Assembly (NCBI GenBank): GCA_046048295.1 | Contig: JBJOGJ010000113.1 | Location: 1 to 12,060 of the forward strand | Source: CBDCWA01 sp046048295 | GTDB lineage: Bacteria > Pseudomonadota > Alphaproteobacteria > Rhizobiales > Hyphomicrobiaceae | Reading direction: 5' to 3' | Length of the DNA: 12,060 bases | Shown: in pieces, positions 1-6,566 of the stretch | Position numbering within the stretch: the first letter of the stretch is position 1 | Layout of the letters: each line of letters opens with the position of its first letter | Notes under the pieces: model-generated | What the model saw: only the letters and a program-made list of their open reading frames with translations | Database searches by the model: none | Told to the model about the DNA's origin: nothing | Translations under genes and position numbers: made by a program

Positions 1-2
1 CC

Positions 3-740
3 CGCGGCTGCGCCTCCAGGCTGACTGTACTCGCCGGCACCGGCAACCTTCGCGCTCTGACGGCCCTTGCGGTGTTCGCAATCAGCGCCCATGCGACGCT
101 GAAGGGTGTGCTTGCTCCGGCGCGTGTATGGCTGTCATCATCGAGCATCGACCTCGGCCCGTGGGCGTCACTGGCCAAGCTACCGGGCGGCGGTCTCGCA
201 TGGGCCGCAGTGGCAGGCATCGCCCTCGCGATCTTCATCGTCCGCTCGCGCGGGCGCCCCGGCACGGCACTGACAGGAGGGTTCATCGGCCTGCTGGTGC
301 CGCTGGGCTGGCTCGTCACCGGCAAGCTCCTGGCAGACGAATTCGACCCCATCCCGCTGGAAAGCATCGCGTTCACGTCTTCGGCAAGCGAAAGCCTGTT
401 CTGGCTGGTGGCCGGAACCGCGGTCGCACCCGGCTTCGGCGTCGGCCTCGTCGCAGGCGTTCTCATCGGCAGCCTCACCGCCGCACTCGCCGCGGGCGAG
501 TTCCGCGTCGAGGGCTTCACGCAGGAAACGCCGACCGGACGCTACCTCGCCGGCCGCGCACTGATGGGCATCGGCGGCGTGCTCGCGGGCGGGTGCACGG
601 TCGGAGCAGGCCTCTCCGGCGTCTCGACGCTGAGCGTTGCGGCACTACTCGCGCTCGCTTCGATCATCGCAGGTGCCCTGGCAACCAAGTCGCTCGTCGA
701 ACGAATGGGCGCGAGGCTGCTCCCCCTGCCAGCCGAATGA
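3..740 (+). CDS. YeeE/YedE family sulfur-compound transporter, C-terminal part (5' end outside window)
   Basis: Integral inner-membrane protein of the YeeE/YedE (Sulf_transp, formerly DUF395) family, whose members import thiosulfate or related sulfur compounds. The frame is open from nt 3 and ends with TGA at 738-740; the real start lies upstream of the window, so GTG 72 is only an internal codon. The visible part is very hydrophobic, with roughly five membrane spans. It contains an RGCASR segment at its first residues (Cys at nt 9-11) followed by a GTGNLRAL loop, and later GGCTVGAGLSGVSTLS near nt 587-635. These Gly-Gly-Cys loops are the family hallmark: cysteines in the pore relay the sulfur ligand. 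About 246 residues are visible, against roughly 350-400 for the full two-repeat protein. It ends 7 nt from the stop codon of the convergent GST gene, with no terminator between them. The substrate cannot be told from sequence. Confidence 0.85.
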   Translation, partial: RGCASRLTVLAGTGNLRALTALAVFAISAHATLKGVLAPARVWLSSSSIDLGPWASLAKLPGGGLAWAAVAGIALAIFIVRSRGRPGTALTGGFIGLLVPLGWLVTGKLLADEFDPIPLESIAFTSSASESLFWLVAGTAVAPGFGVGLVAGVLIGSLTAALAAGEFRVEGFTQETPTGRYLAGRALMGIGGVLAGGCTVGAGLSGVSTLSVAALLALASIIAGALATKSLVERMGARLLPLPAE

Positions 741-747
741 CCGGGAC

Positions 748-1476
748 CTACGCCTGCTTGGCGGCATTGGCCGCCATGGCCGCGACGCTGCTGGCGCTCT
801 GACCGTACTTCCAGCGGTTGGCCTCCTCCTCGCTCACCTTGTTGGTGGCGCGAATGACATCGGCCTTCTCGTAGGCAAGCTTCACCGCGGAACGTGAGCT
901 TATCCGATCGTGCCAGGCGATGATGTTTGGGAAGTCACCAAGGTCATAGCCATAGTTCCTGATACCGGAGACGATCCAGGGATAGTTCATGATGTCAGCA
1001 ATAGAGTAGTCGCCGACGATGTATTCGCGTCCAGCAAGACGCTTTTCCAATACGCCATAAAGCCGATTGGTCTCCTTCGAATATCGGTCGTAGGCGTACT
1101 CGTTACCCTCCCGGCGGCTCGAGAAGTGGTTGCGCTGCCCCGCCATGGGCCCGAGACCGCCGACCTGCCAGAACATCCACTCCAGCGTCTCCTTGCGGCT
1201 GCGGAAATCAGCGGGAATGAGCTTGCCTGTCTTCTCCGCCAGATAAAGAAGGATGGCGCCAGACTCGAATACGGATATGGGAGCGCCGCCATCGGCCGGC
1301 GCACGATCGATGATCGCCGGGATTCGGTTGTTCGGCGAGATCGCCAGGAACTCCGGCCGGAACTGGTCGCCGGCGTTGATGTTGACCGGGTGCACCTCGT
1401 ATTCGAGCCCGGCCTCTTCAAGGTAGATGGCGACCTTCTGCCCGTTTCCCGTCGGCCAGAAATGCAGCTCGATCAT
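748..1476 (-). CDS. yfcG: YfcG-like (Nu-class) glutathione transferase / disulfide-bond oxidoreductase
   Basis: Cytosolic thioredoxin-fold protein of 242 aa that closely follows E. coli YfcG: MIELHFWPTGNGQK at the N-terminus, then EEAGLEYE, FRPEFLAISPNNRIPAIID (cis-Pro53), PADGG, FESGAILLYLAEKTG (Glu71-Ser72, glutathione gamma-glutamyl contact) and the helical domain motif WMFWQVGGLGPMAGQ. Thr9 and Asn11 match the T-x-N active site of YfcG and YghU, which lack the usual catalytic Tyr/Ser/Cys; that class has disulfide-bond reductase activity with GSH. The C-terminal domain has GDYSIADIMNYPW (152-167). Relative to YfcG it carries about 25 extra residues, ending in an Ala-rich tail. The ATG has a GGAGAG ribosome-binding site on the minus strand. 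It is transcribed divergently from the dehydrogenase gene, so a link to that pathway is possible but not shown. Family call is firm; the physiological substrate is unknown. Confidence 0.88.
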   Translation of the reverse strand: MIELHFWPTGNGQKVAIYLEEAGLEYEVHPVNINAGDQFRPEFLAISPNNRIPAIIDRAPADGGAPISVFESGAILLYLAEKTGKLIPADFRSRKETLEWMFWQVGGLGPMAGQRNHFSSRREGNEYAYDRYSKETNRLYGVLEKRLAGREYIVGDYSIADIMNYPWIVSGIRNYGYDLGDFPNIIAWHDRISSRSAVKLAYEKADVIRATNKVSEEEANRWKYGQSASSVAAMAANAAKQA

Positions 1477-1624
1477 GTGCGCTCTCCACTATTCGACTAC
1501 GCGGCCTGCCCGCCAGAAATTCAATTCCGATCTGCAGACTAGGGCTGTAGCGTCGCAGCGGCAAGCTGTTCATCACCCTTGCGCATGCCCCTCGTTCCCT
1601 GTTCACTCACGGCTACAAAAGAAT

Positions 1625-1652
1625 TTTGCGCACGAGCCCTCCGGCGCGCAAA
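1625..1652. repeat. Inverted repeat in the GST/dehydrogenase divergent gap
   Basis: A perfect 7-bp inverted repeat, TTTGCGC (1625-1631) and GCGCAAA (1646-1652), separated by 14 nt, lies just upstream of the ribosome-binding site of the 2-hydroxyacid dehydrogenase gene. Arm centres are 21 bp apart, about two helical turns, which suits a dimeric repressor; it could also be a 5'-leader hairpin. No T-run follows, so it is not a terminator. The rest of the 197-nt gap (1477-1673) holds only small palindromes (TCTGCAGA at 1531-1538 and AATTCAATT near 1518-1526) and no convincing sigma-70 promoter on either strand. No regulator gene is in the window to match it. Confidence 0.4.
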
Positions 1653-1673
1653 CAACTAGGGAAAGGAAGCCCG

Positions 1674-2747
1674 ATGCCCAACGCAAAGATTTTTGTTTTC
1701 GCGCCAGAAACCACCGGCAAGGTCGGGGACACGCTGGAAAAGCTTCAGGACAAGGGCTGCGAAATTGTACTTGGCAATGCTGACTGGCACACACCGAAGG
1801 GCAACAACGAATCCGAAATGTGCCGCCTGGCCGCCGGCGCCGACGCACTGATGGGAACGTCGATCCGCTCCTCGCCCATCTCGCGGACAGTGATGGAAAG
1901 CTCCGACAACCTGCGTATCGTCGCCAAGTACACGGTCGGCGTCGACGATGTGGACATCGAGGCGGCGACCTCGCTCGGCATCCTCGTGACGCACTCACCG
2001 ACCGAAGCCAACTGGGGCGGCGTTGCGGAAGGCACCATCACGATGATGCTGACGATGCTCAAAAAGGTGCGGGAGCGCGACGAGTCGATGAAAGCCGGCA
2101 ACTGGCGCGACCTGAAGCTGCAGGGCACCTTCGTCGGCTATCGCTTCCAGGACGAATATCCCGGCATCACCATCGGCCTCATCGGGCTGGGCCGCATCGG
2201 GCGGCGCGTGGCAGAACTGCTGAAGCCGTGGCGCGTGCGCATTCTCGCGTGCGATCCCTACGTCGAGCGTGCGCGCTTCACGATCCATGGCGTCGTTCAG
2301 GCTGACCTCGACACGGTGCTCCGCGAATCCGATGTCGTATCGATGCACGTCACGCTCAACGATTCCTCGCGCAGAATGATGAATGCGGAAAATTTTGCCA
2401 AGATGAAACCGTCGGCCTATTTCATCAACACCTCGCGCGGCGGGGCGGTCGACGAGCAGGCGCTGATCGATGCATTGAAGCGTGATGTGATCGCAGGGGC
2501 GGCACTCGACGTTTTCGAGGACGAACCGCTCGCAAAGGAATCCGAACTGCGCAAACTCGGCCACAAGGTGCTGCTCTCAGCGCACATGGTGACCTCAAAC
2601 CTCAACAGCGGCATCAAGCCTGGCGCCATCTGGGCGGCGGAATGTGTCGAGCGCGCGCTGAAGGGCGAGGTGCCGGACAATATCATCAATCCGGAAGTGC
2701 TGCCTCGCTGGGAGCAACGCTTCCGCCGCAAGGCTTTGATCGAATAA
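1674..2747 (+). CDS. D-isomer-specific 2-hydroxyacid dehydrogenase (NAD-dependent)
   Basis: Soluble 357-aa oxidoreductase of the D-2-hydroxyacid dehydrogenase/SerA superfamily, interconverting a 2-oxoacid and its D-2-hydroxyacid with NAD(H). The Rossmann motif GLGRIG is at 171-176, and Asp194 (ACDPY) at the end of strand beta-2 favours NAD over NADP. The catalytic residues are present with near-normal spacing: Arg255 in NTSRGG, Glu284 in DVFEDEP and His304 in LLSAHMVTSN. The substrate-domain glycine loop is KYTVGVDDVD (85-94). The start is the ATG at 1674, 5 nt after AAGGAA. The same frame extends to a TTG at 1626, but that codon has no Shine-Dalgarno and lies in the inverted repeat. The His motif departs from the common PHIAGAT, and the protein is longer than typical glyoxylate/hydroxypyruvate reductases, so the substrate (phosphoglycerate, glycerate or a pathway-specific acid) is open. 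It is the first of four same-strand genes. Confidence 0.87.
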   Translation: MPNAKIFVFAPETTGKVGDTLEKLQDKGCEIVLGNADWHTPKGNNESEMCRLAAGADALMGTSIRSSPISRTVMESSDNLRIVAKYTVGVDDVDIEAATSLGILVTHSPTEANWGGVAEGTITMMLTMLKKVRERDESMKAGNWRDLKLQGTFVGYRFQDEYPGITIGLIGLGRIGRRVAELLKPWRVRILACDPYVERARFTIHGVVQADLDTVLRESDVVSMHVTLNDSSRRMMNAENFAKMKPSAYFINTSRGGAVDEQALIDALKRDVIAGAALDVFEDEPLAKESELRKLGHKVLLSAHMVTSNLNSGIKPGAIWAAECVERALKGEVPDNIINPEVLPRWEQRFRRKALIE

Positions 2748-2751
2748 TTCA

Positions 2752-2765
2752 ATGAATCCGATCAA
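2752..2765. promoter_or_regulatory. Candidate FNR/FixK-type (Crp-Fnr family) box upstream of the usp gene
   Basis: The half-sites ATGAA and ATCAA, separated by four bases, match the FNR/FixK consensus TTGAT-N4-ATCAA at 8 of 10 positions. The site starts 4 nt after the dehydrogenase stop codon. A TATGTT hexamer at 2809-2814 could serve as -10, placing the box roughly 62 bp upstream of the inferred start, a distance used by class I Crp/Fnr activators. Two AATCCGA direct repeats (2755-2761 and 2777-2783) spaced 22 bp overlap the same region. Universal stress genes in alphaproteobacteria are often under such oxygen regulators, which is why I list it. The match is imperfect and could be chance. 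Confidence 0.25.
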
Positions 2766-2858
2766 AAGCGCGGGCTAATCCGAATGGAAGCCCATCCTCC
2801 CGTCTCCATATGTTTGTCAGGGAGTGCGCGTCCCTGCAAATGAGCCGGGAGGACAGAG

Positions 2859-3782
2859 ATGAAGCGTTTCAAGAATATCCTGGTTGTTCACGACGACCGG
2901 GCGGGTAGTGAATCGGCGCTCGCCCATGGCATTGCCCTTGCGCGCAACAACTCTGCAAAGCTGACGCTGCTTGAAACCATCAAACGCGGCACAGCCCCCC
3001 TGATTTCCGAATACCGAGAGAAGCATGCAGACCTGCTGGCTGAAGCACAGGCGATCGGGGTAGACACGCGCTCCCGGATAGCGGTAGGCAAGCCGTTCAT
3101 CGAGATCACACGTACAGTGCTTCGCGACAAGCACGACCTCGTGATTGCCAGCACCGATGCCGGACGCGCGGTGCCTTCGGCCTGCTTCGGCTCGACGATG
3201 CTCCACCTTTTGCGCCAGTGCCCCTGTCCCGTGTGGGCTATTCCTCCGCGACACGGCCACGCGTTCCAGAACGTCATTGCAGCGGTCGCACTCAACATCG
3301 ACGACGACGCGCCGACATTGGACAGGAAGATTCTGGACCTTTCCGTATCGCTCGTCTCCAGCTTGCCGACGGCTCATCTCCACATCGTGCATGGCTGGTC
3401 TGCCCAGGGTCGCGACGATGACACCCTCCGCTCGAACCTGCCCGACATCAGGCGCGAGCTTCTTCACGAACGCTACCGGCAGGCGGCCGAAATCCGCCTT
3501 TACCAACTGATGGCGGCATACGACATCGCACCGGCTCGCTACACTGTGCACATCGCGCACAGCAGCCCCGAAGCACTCATTGCGCAAACCGCCAAATTGG
3601 CCAGCGCGGACCTCGTCGTGATGGGAATGGCTATGCGCGGCGGTGCCTCCGGCCTGCAGATCGGTTCTTCGGCAGAAAGCGTGTTCGATGTCACGCGGAC
3701 CGGCGTTCTCGCCGTCAAGCCGGAAGGCCTCGCAAGCTCGATCCAGCAGGAAGCGCCGTACCTGGCGCGCGAGGTGGCCTAG
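2859..3782 (+). CDS. Universal stress protein with two tandem Usp domains
   Basis: A 307-aa cytosolic protein made of two UspA-like alpha/beta domains. Domain 1 (about 1-130) opens with FKNILVVHDD and ends with FGSTMLHLLRQCPCPVWAIPP (110-130). Domain 2 (about 137-287) starts at FQNVIAAVALNIDDD and ends with ASADLVVMGMAMRGGASGLQIGSSAESVFDVTRTGVLAVKP. In domain 2 the G-S/T phosphate loop is clear (Gly269-Ser270), but the preceding glycines are displaced from the ATP-binding G-x2-G-x9-G pattern; domain 1 keeps only GST (111-113). ATP binding is therefore likelier in domain 2 and unproven. Such tandem proteins act as stress and energy-status sensors. The ATG follows GGGAGGA (2847-2853) by 5 nt. 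The 111-nt gap upstream contains a small hairpin (CAGGGA 2818-2823, TCCCTG 2831-2836) and the possible FNR-type box. It is flanked on both sides by metabolic enzymes. Confidence 0.88.
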   Translation: MKRFKNILVVHDDRAGSESALAHGIALARNNSAKLTLLETIKRGTAPLISEYREKHADLLAEAQAIGVDTRSRIAVGKPFIEITRTVLRDKHDLVIASTDAGRAVPSACFGSTMLHLLRQCPCPVWAIPPRHGHAFQNVIAAVALNIDDDAPTLDRKILDLSVSLVSSLPTAHLHIVHGWSAQGRDDDTLRSNLPDIRRELLHERYRQAAEIRLYQLMAAYDIAPARYTVHIAHSSPEALIAQTAKLASADLVVMGMAMRGGASGLQIGSSAESVFDVTRTGVLAVKPEGLASSIQQEAPYLAREVA

Positions 3783-3799
3783 ACCATCCACTGCCAGTA

Positions 3800-3829
3800 T
3801 TGGACACAGCAGCTCCGCCCGCCTAGATT
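3800..3829 (+). promoter_or_regulatory. Candidate sigma-70 promoter for the hydrolase-SDR pair
   Basis: TTGGAC (3800-3805) and TAGATT (3824-3829) are separated by 18 bp, four of six matches to consensus in the -35 box and four of six in the -10 box. Transcription would start near 3836, giving a leader of about 20 nt that retains the GGAGGAAA ribosome-binding site. It lies in the 74-nt gap after the usp stop codon and would let the alpha/beta hydrolase and SDR genes be expressed independently of upstream genes. Predicted by eye only. Confidence 0.35.
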
Positions 3830-3852
3830 TCCTCCAGAACCAGCGGAGGAAA
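3828..3852 (+). promoter_or_regulatory. Hairpin occluding the ribosome-binding site of the alpha/beta hydrolase
   Basis: TTTCCTCC (3828-3835) and GGAGGAAA (3845-3852) are perfect reverse complements separated by a 9-nt loop. The 3' arm is the Shine-Dalgarno sequence of the gene starting at 3857, so mRNA containing both arms should hide the ribosome-binding site. The 5' arm overlaps the -10 box of the candidate local promoter, so transcripts starting there (about 3836) would lack it. The base pairing is directly visible; any regulatory effect (RNA thermometer, read-through silencing) is inference. Confidence 0.5.
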
Positions 3853-3856
3853 GCCC

Positions 3857-4546
3857 ATGACTACATTCCTGCTCATCCACGGCGCATACCAGGGCGGCTG
3901 GATCTGGAAAACCGTTGCCACGCGTCTACGTGAAAGAGGGCACCTCGTCTTCGCTCCGACCCTCGACGGCTGTGGCGAACGCCAGACCCAACTGCGCGCC
4001 GGCATCACCACCGAGTCGCAGGCCGAGGAAGTGGCCGGGTTCTTGTGGTCGGAAGACCTGCGCGATGTCGTGGTTGTCGGCGCCTCCGCAGGCGGCATGG
4101 TGATGGCGAAGACAGCAGAACTCGCCCGCGACCGCGTTTCACGCCTGGTCTTCGCCGACGCACTGGCCCTCATGCACGGCGAAAAGGTCCGCGACATCGT
4201 CGAGAGTTCGATGCCGGTCACCACTGACATCGCCGTCGGCCCGACGCGACAGCACCGCTACGACCGCTTCATCAAGGAACTGCCGGAAGAGACGGCCGCC
4301 TGGGCTGCAGACCGCTCGACGCTGCATCCGATCGCCGTCTTCAACCAGCCGGTCGACATTCCGAAGTTCTGGGATCAGAAGTGGGACGCCACCGTCGTCT
4401 ACTGCCGCCAGGCGGGCAAGCCGGGCCTGCCGCACCAGCAACGCGCAAGGGACAAGCTCGGCGCCAGATGGCACGATCTCGATACCGGCCACTATCCGAT
4501 GCTGACGGTGCCTGACGTGCTCACGAAAATCATACTGGAAGGCTGA
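3857..4546 (+). CDS. Alpha/beta-fold hydrolase (EstC / methyl-esterase / hydroxynitrile-lyase-like family)
   Basis: Compact 229-aa cytosolic hydrolase. The oxyanion-hole loop is LIHGAYQGGW (6-15), the nucleophile elbow is GASAGG with Ser77, the acid is probably Asp101 (LVFADAL) or a later Asp, and the catalytic His is His212 in DTGHYPML. A small cap occupies about residues 105-175. This layout (no signal peptide, short cap, LIHGA start) is that of the EstC/plant methyl-esterase and hydroxynitrile-lyase group, which cleaves small carboxylic esters or cyanohydrins; some bacterial relatives act in catabolic operons. The ATG is 4 nt after GGAGGAAA, which is itself in a hairpin. The stop codon is 15 nt before the SDR start, so the two genes are almost certainly co-transcribed and may act on the same compound, for example ester cleavage followed by oxidation of the product. 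The substrate is not predictable here. Confidence 0.85.
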   Translation: MTTFLLIHGAYQGGWIWKTVATRLRERGHLVFAPTLDGCGERQTQLRAGITTESQAEEVAGFLWSEDLRDVVVVGASAGGMVMAKTAELARDRVSRLVFADALALMHGEKVRDIVESSMPVTTDIAVGPTRQHRYDRFIKELPEETAAWAADRSTLHPIAVFNQPVDIPKFWDQKWDATVVYCRQAGKPGLPHQQRARDKLGARWHDLDTGHYPMLTVPDVLTKIILEG

Positions 4547-4561
4547 AGGCCGGAGTACCCC

Positions 4562-5386
4562 ATGACATCTTCGCTCGACCCCAGGACCTGTGGCGCGCGC
4601 CGCCTCGAAAACAAGGTCTGTATCGTCACCGGTGCGGGTCAGGGCATCGGGCGGGCGGCTGCACTCCGGCTCGGCGCCGAGGGCGGGAGAATGATCGTTG
4701 CCGAACGCATCAGGGAAAGTGCCGACGCGACGCTGGCACTGCTTGAAGGCGCGGGCGTCGAAGCCATCGCGGCCTATTCCGACGTCAGTATCCATTCTGA
4801 GGCCGAGGCGCTGATGAAAACCGCCGTCGACCGGTTCGGACGCATCGACGTGCTCGTAAACGTGGTCGGGGGCACGATATGGTTCCAACCCTACCATCGC
4901 TATTCGGAAGACCAGATCCGGCTCGAACTCGAGCGTTCGCTGTTCACGACGCTCTGGTGCTGCCATGCCGTCCTGCCCACCATGATCGCGCAGAAGTCGG
5001 GATCCATCGTCAATATATCTTCGTCGATCACCCACGGCGGCACCCAGCGCGTGCCCTATGCGGCAAGCAAGGGCGGCGTCAACGCGATAACACGCACGCT
5101 CGCCGACGAGTATGGTGAGTATGGCATCCGGGTGAACGCAGTCTCACCGGGCCGCACCACCATCACGGACCGGATCACGTCACGGCTGACGCTGAAGCCC
5201 GGCGTCGAGGCGCCGCCCGTATCCAAGGAGGACGAGCAGTTCTACGTTTCGACCCGCTCGGAGCGCCCCAACGCGCTGCGCCGCACCGGCTCTCCCGATG
5301 AACAGGCGGCAGCCATTGCGTTCCTTGCAAGCGACGATGCATCCTACATAACCGGCGAAGTACTAGAAGTCAGCGGAGGCCGGTGA
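4562..5386 (+). CDS. Short-chain dehydrogenase resembling BenD/XylL (cis-dihydrodiol carboxylate dehydrogenase)
   Basis: A 274-aa classical SDR using NAD(P). The cofactor loop TGAGQGIG is at 23-30, NVVGG replaces the usual NAGG at 100-104, and the catalytic set is Ser153/154 in NISSS, Tyr166 and Lys170 (PYAASKGG). The C-terminal LASDDASYITGEVLEVSGG motif is intact. The stretch GGTIWFQPYHRYSEDQ followed by SLFTTLWCCHAVLPTM (126-141) closely resembles BenD/XylL, which oxidise 1,2-dihydroxycyclohexa-3,5-diene-1-carboxylate to catechol and CO2; general SDRs lack it. It carries about 10 extra N-terminal residues relative to BenD, with no alternative start codon before the nucleotide loop. The ATG follows GGAG by 6 nt and the gene is paired with the upstream hydrolase. 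No ring-hydroxylating dioxygenase (benABC) is in the window, so the true substrate may be another cyclic alcohol or diol. Family call firm, BenD-like function tentative. Confidence 0.85.
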   Translation: MTSSLDPRTCGARRLENKVCIVTGAGQGIGRAAALRLGAEGGRMIVAERIRESADATLALLEGAGVEAIAAYSDVSIHSEAEALMKTAVDRFGRIDVLVNVVGGTIWFQPYHRYSEDQIRLELERSLFTTLWCCHAVLPTMIAQKSGSIVNISSSITHGGTQRVPYAASKGGVNAITRTLADEYGEYGIRVNAVSPGRTTITDRITSRLTLKPGVEAPPVSKEDEQFYVSTRSERPNALRRTGSPDEQAAAIAFLASDDASYITGEVLEVSGGR

Positions 5387-5493
5387 AGTCCGCACGTGCT
5401 GTCAGCCGCTGGTCATGGCGGCATGGGCACGACCGATCGCGACGGGCAACGAACGGCTCTACCGCCCCCGCAGCCTCAAGCTGTGCAGGGACG

Positions 5494-6303
5494 CTAGCGC
5501 AGAGTGCCGATCTTGTAGGAAACGGACGCGCTTCCCGAAAACTGGTCCTCGGTCTCGATGATCGGGCTATCGGCCGCGTCGCCGACCAGACGCCCATAGC
5601 GCCCCGAGAGCTTAAGCGACCAGCGATCGTCCATCAGAATGCGAGCGCCGAGTTCGACATGCACGTCCTTGATCCCGGCACCGGCATCGTAGGTCGCCAG
5701 GCCAAAGGTGGAGTTCCCAGCCTGGACAGCGGAAACGCCGAAGTACGACGCCATATAATCATCGTCGGCATAGGTTGCACCGACGCGGCCGAGCAGCGTT
5801 ACCCTCTGCGATAGCGGCGTCTCGGTCTCGAGTCCGAAGCGGAGCTGGCCGCCGTCGATGTCGCCGGACAGCGTGCGATGGTAGGAAACATCGAGAACAA
5901 GCCAGGGCGCGAACCGGTAGCCAATGAATGCGCCGAGGACAACACCGCCATCCAGATCACCCAGACCGGCCAGGCGGCGGCCATCGTCTTCATCGCGACC
6001 GAAGTTGTAGCCCGCGAGGGGACCGGCCATGAACCCGTTGGCGTTGATGACCCGGTAGCGAATGTCATCGACACCGCGGATCATGAGGTTGTTGCCGAGA
6101 CCACCGAAGCTTGGATACAGGAACGGCGCCCCGACGACCTCGTAGGACTTCGATCCCTCGTACTTGGGCTTGACGGCGACGATGCCACCCACCGTCCAGG
6201 ACGGATCGTTGTATCCATCGGGAAGCCCACCGGCCTGAGCCGGCACCAACAGGCCGAGGAGCAGCACCCCGGATACCACGTGTCTCCAATGCCCTGCTGC
6301 CAT
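5494..6303 (-). CDS. MipA/OmpV family outer-membrane protein
   Basis: A 269-aa exported beta-barrel protein. A signal peptide is evident: basic start (HWRH), hydrophobic core VVSGVLLLGLLV, and AQA before Gly25 as probable cleavage site. The mature part shows the family pattern: WTVGGIVAVKPKYEGSKSYEVVGAPFLYPSF near the N-terminus, then alternating strands rich in Gly and aromatic residues (GPLAGYNFGRDEDDG, GAFIGYRFAPWLVLDVSYHR) and the SGSASVSYKIGTLR end strand. MipA/OmpV proteins are outer-membrane channels or scaffolds (E. coli MipA binds MltA and PBP1b), often found beside transport or sensor genes. The C-terminus lacks the usual terminal Phe. ATG 6303 has a weak G-rich ribosome-binding site. 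It is convergent with the SDR (107-nt gap, no terminator seen) and divergent from the solute-binding protein gene, which would suit an uptake role for the same ligand (inference). Confidence 0.85.
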   Translation of the reverse strand: MAAGHWRHVVSGVLLLGLLVPAQAGGLPDGYNDPSWTVGGIVAVKPKYEGSKSYEVVGAPFLYPSFGGLGNNLMIRGVDDIRYRVINANGFMAGPLAGYNFGRDEDDGRRLAGLGDLDGGVVLGAFIGYRFAPWLVLDVSYHRTLSGDIDGGQLRFGLETETPLSQRVTLLGRVGATYADDDYMASYFGVSAVQAGNSTFGLATYDAGAGIKDVHVELGARILMDDRWSLKLSGRYGRLVGDAADSPIIETEDQFSGSASVSYKIGTLR

Positions 6304-6364
6304 TTCGAGGCCCCCGCCATCCCAACCACAGTTCGGAGAACCTTTAGCTCAAGTCGCAATGATT

Positions 6365-6402
6365 TGGCAGTCACAGTTAGACGCATCTGCCAGTCGCGCC
6401 AA
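6365..6402 (-). promoter_or_regulatory. Candidate promoter and operator of the MipA-family gene
   Basis: On the minus strand TTGGCG (6402-6397) and TAACTG (6379-6374) are 17 bp apart, a weak sigma-70-like pair giving a leader of about 60 nt. A perfect inverted repeat, TGGCAG (6365-6370) and CTGCCA (6387-6392), with centres 22 bp apart, straddles the -10 box, an arrangement typical of a repressor operator. Other small repeats in this 263-nt divergent gap (6304-6566) are CCAATG at 6403-6408 and 6430-6435, and CATTG-cac-CAATG at 6423-6435. Prediction by eye. Confidence 0.3.
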
Positions 6403-6500
6403 CCAATGTGGCCAGAATACCGCATTGCACCAATGGAGCCGGAAGGCTCTCGCTTGAGTGATCACCGCCATCTAAAGAAATATCCCGAACCACACATGCA

Positions 6501-6529
6501 TTGACTACAGCAGGGCTGGCCCGTACTTC
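6501..6529 (+). promoter_or_regulatory. Candidate promoter of the solute-binding protein gene
   Basis: TTGACT (6501-6506, five of six matches to the -35 consensus) and TACTTC (6524-6529, weak -10) are separated by 17 bp. The inferred start near 6536 leaves a leader of about 30 nt before ATG 6567. The TTG at 6501 could be misread as a start codon for the same frame, but it makes better sense as a -35 box. Confidence 0.35.
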
Positions 6530-6566
6530 TCCCCACAACATCCAGGGCAACAAGAAAGAGCTGAAC

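Noticed and set aside
1626..1673. Upstream TTG start for the 2-hydroxyacid dehydrogenase
   Set aside because: No Shine-Dalgarno, and the extension lacks family similarity; ATG 1674 has AAGGAA at proper spacing.
2818..2836. Hairpin CAGGGA/TCCCTG before usp as a terminator
   Set aside because: Only 6 bp with no following T-run, and it lies close to the usp ribosome-binding site; at most a leader hairpin.
2817..3791. 324-codon minus-strand frame opposite the usp gene
   Set aside because: The Usp protein on the plus strand has clear family motifs and a strong ribosome-binding site; the minus-strand frame has neither.
4139..5035. 298-codon minus-strand frame spanning the hydrolase-SDR junction
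   Set aside because: Lies across two genes with intact catalytic motifs on the other strand and has no recognisable domain.
5387..5493. Terminator between the convergent SDR and MipA-family genes
   Set aside because: Only 4-bp GC stems (for example CCGC/GCGG near 5406-5421) and no T-run on either strand.
6501..6566. Upstream TTG start for the solute-binding protein
   Set aside because: It would place 22 polar residues before a complete signal peptide, and TTGACT there fits a -35 box better.
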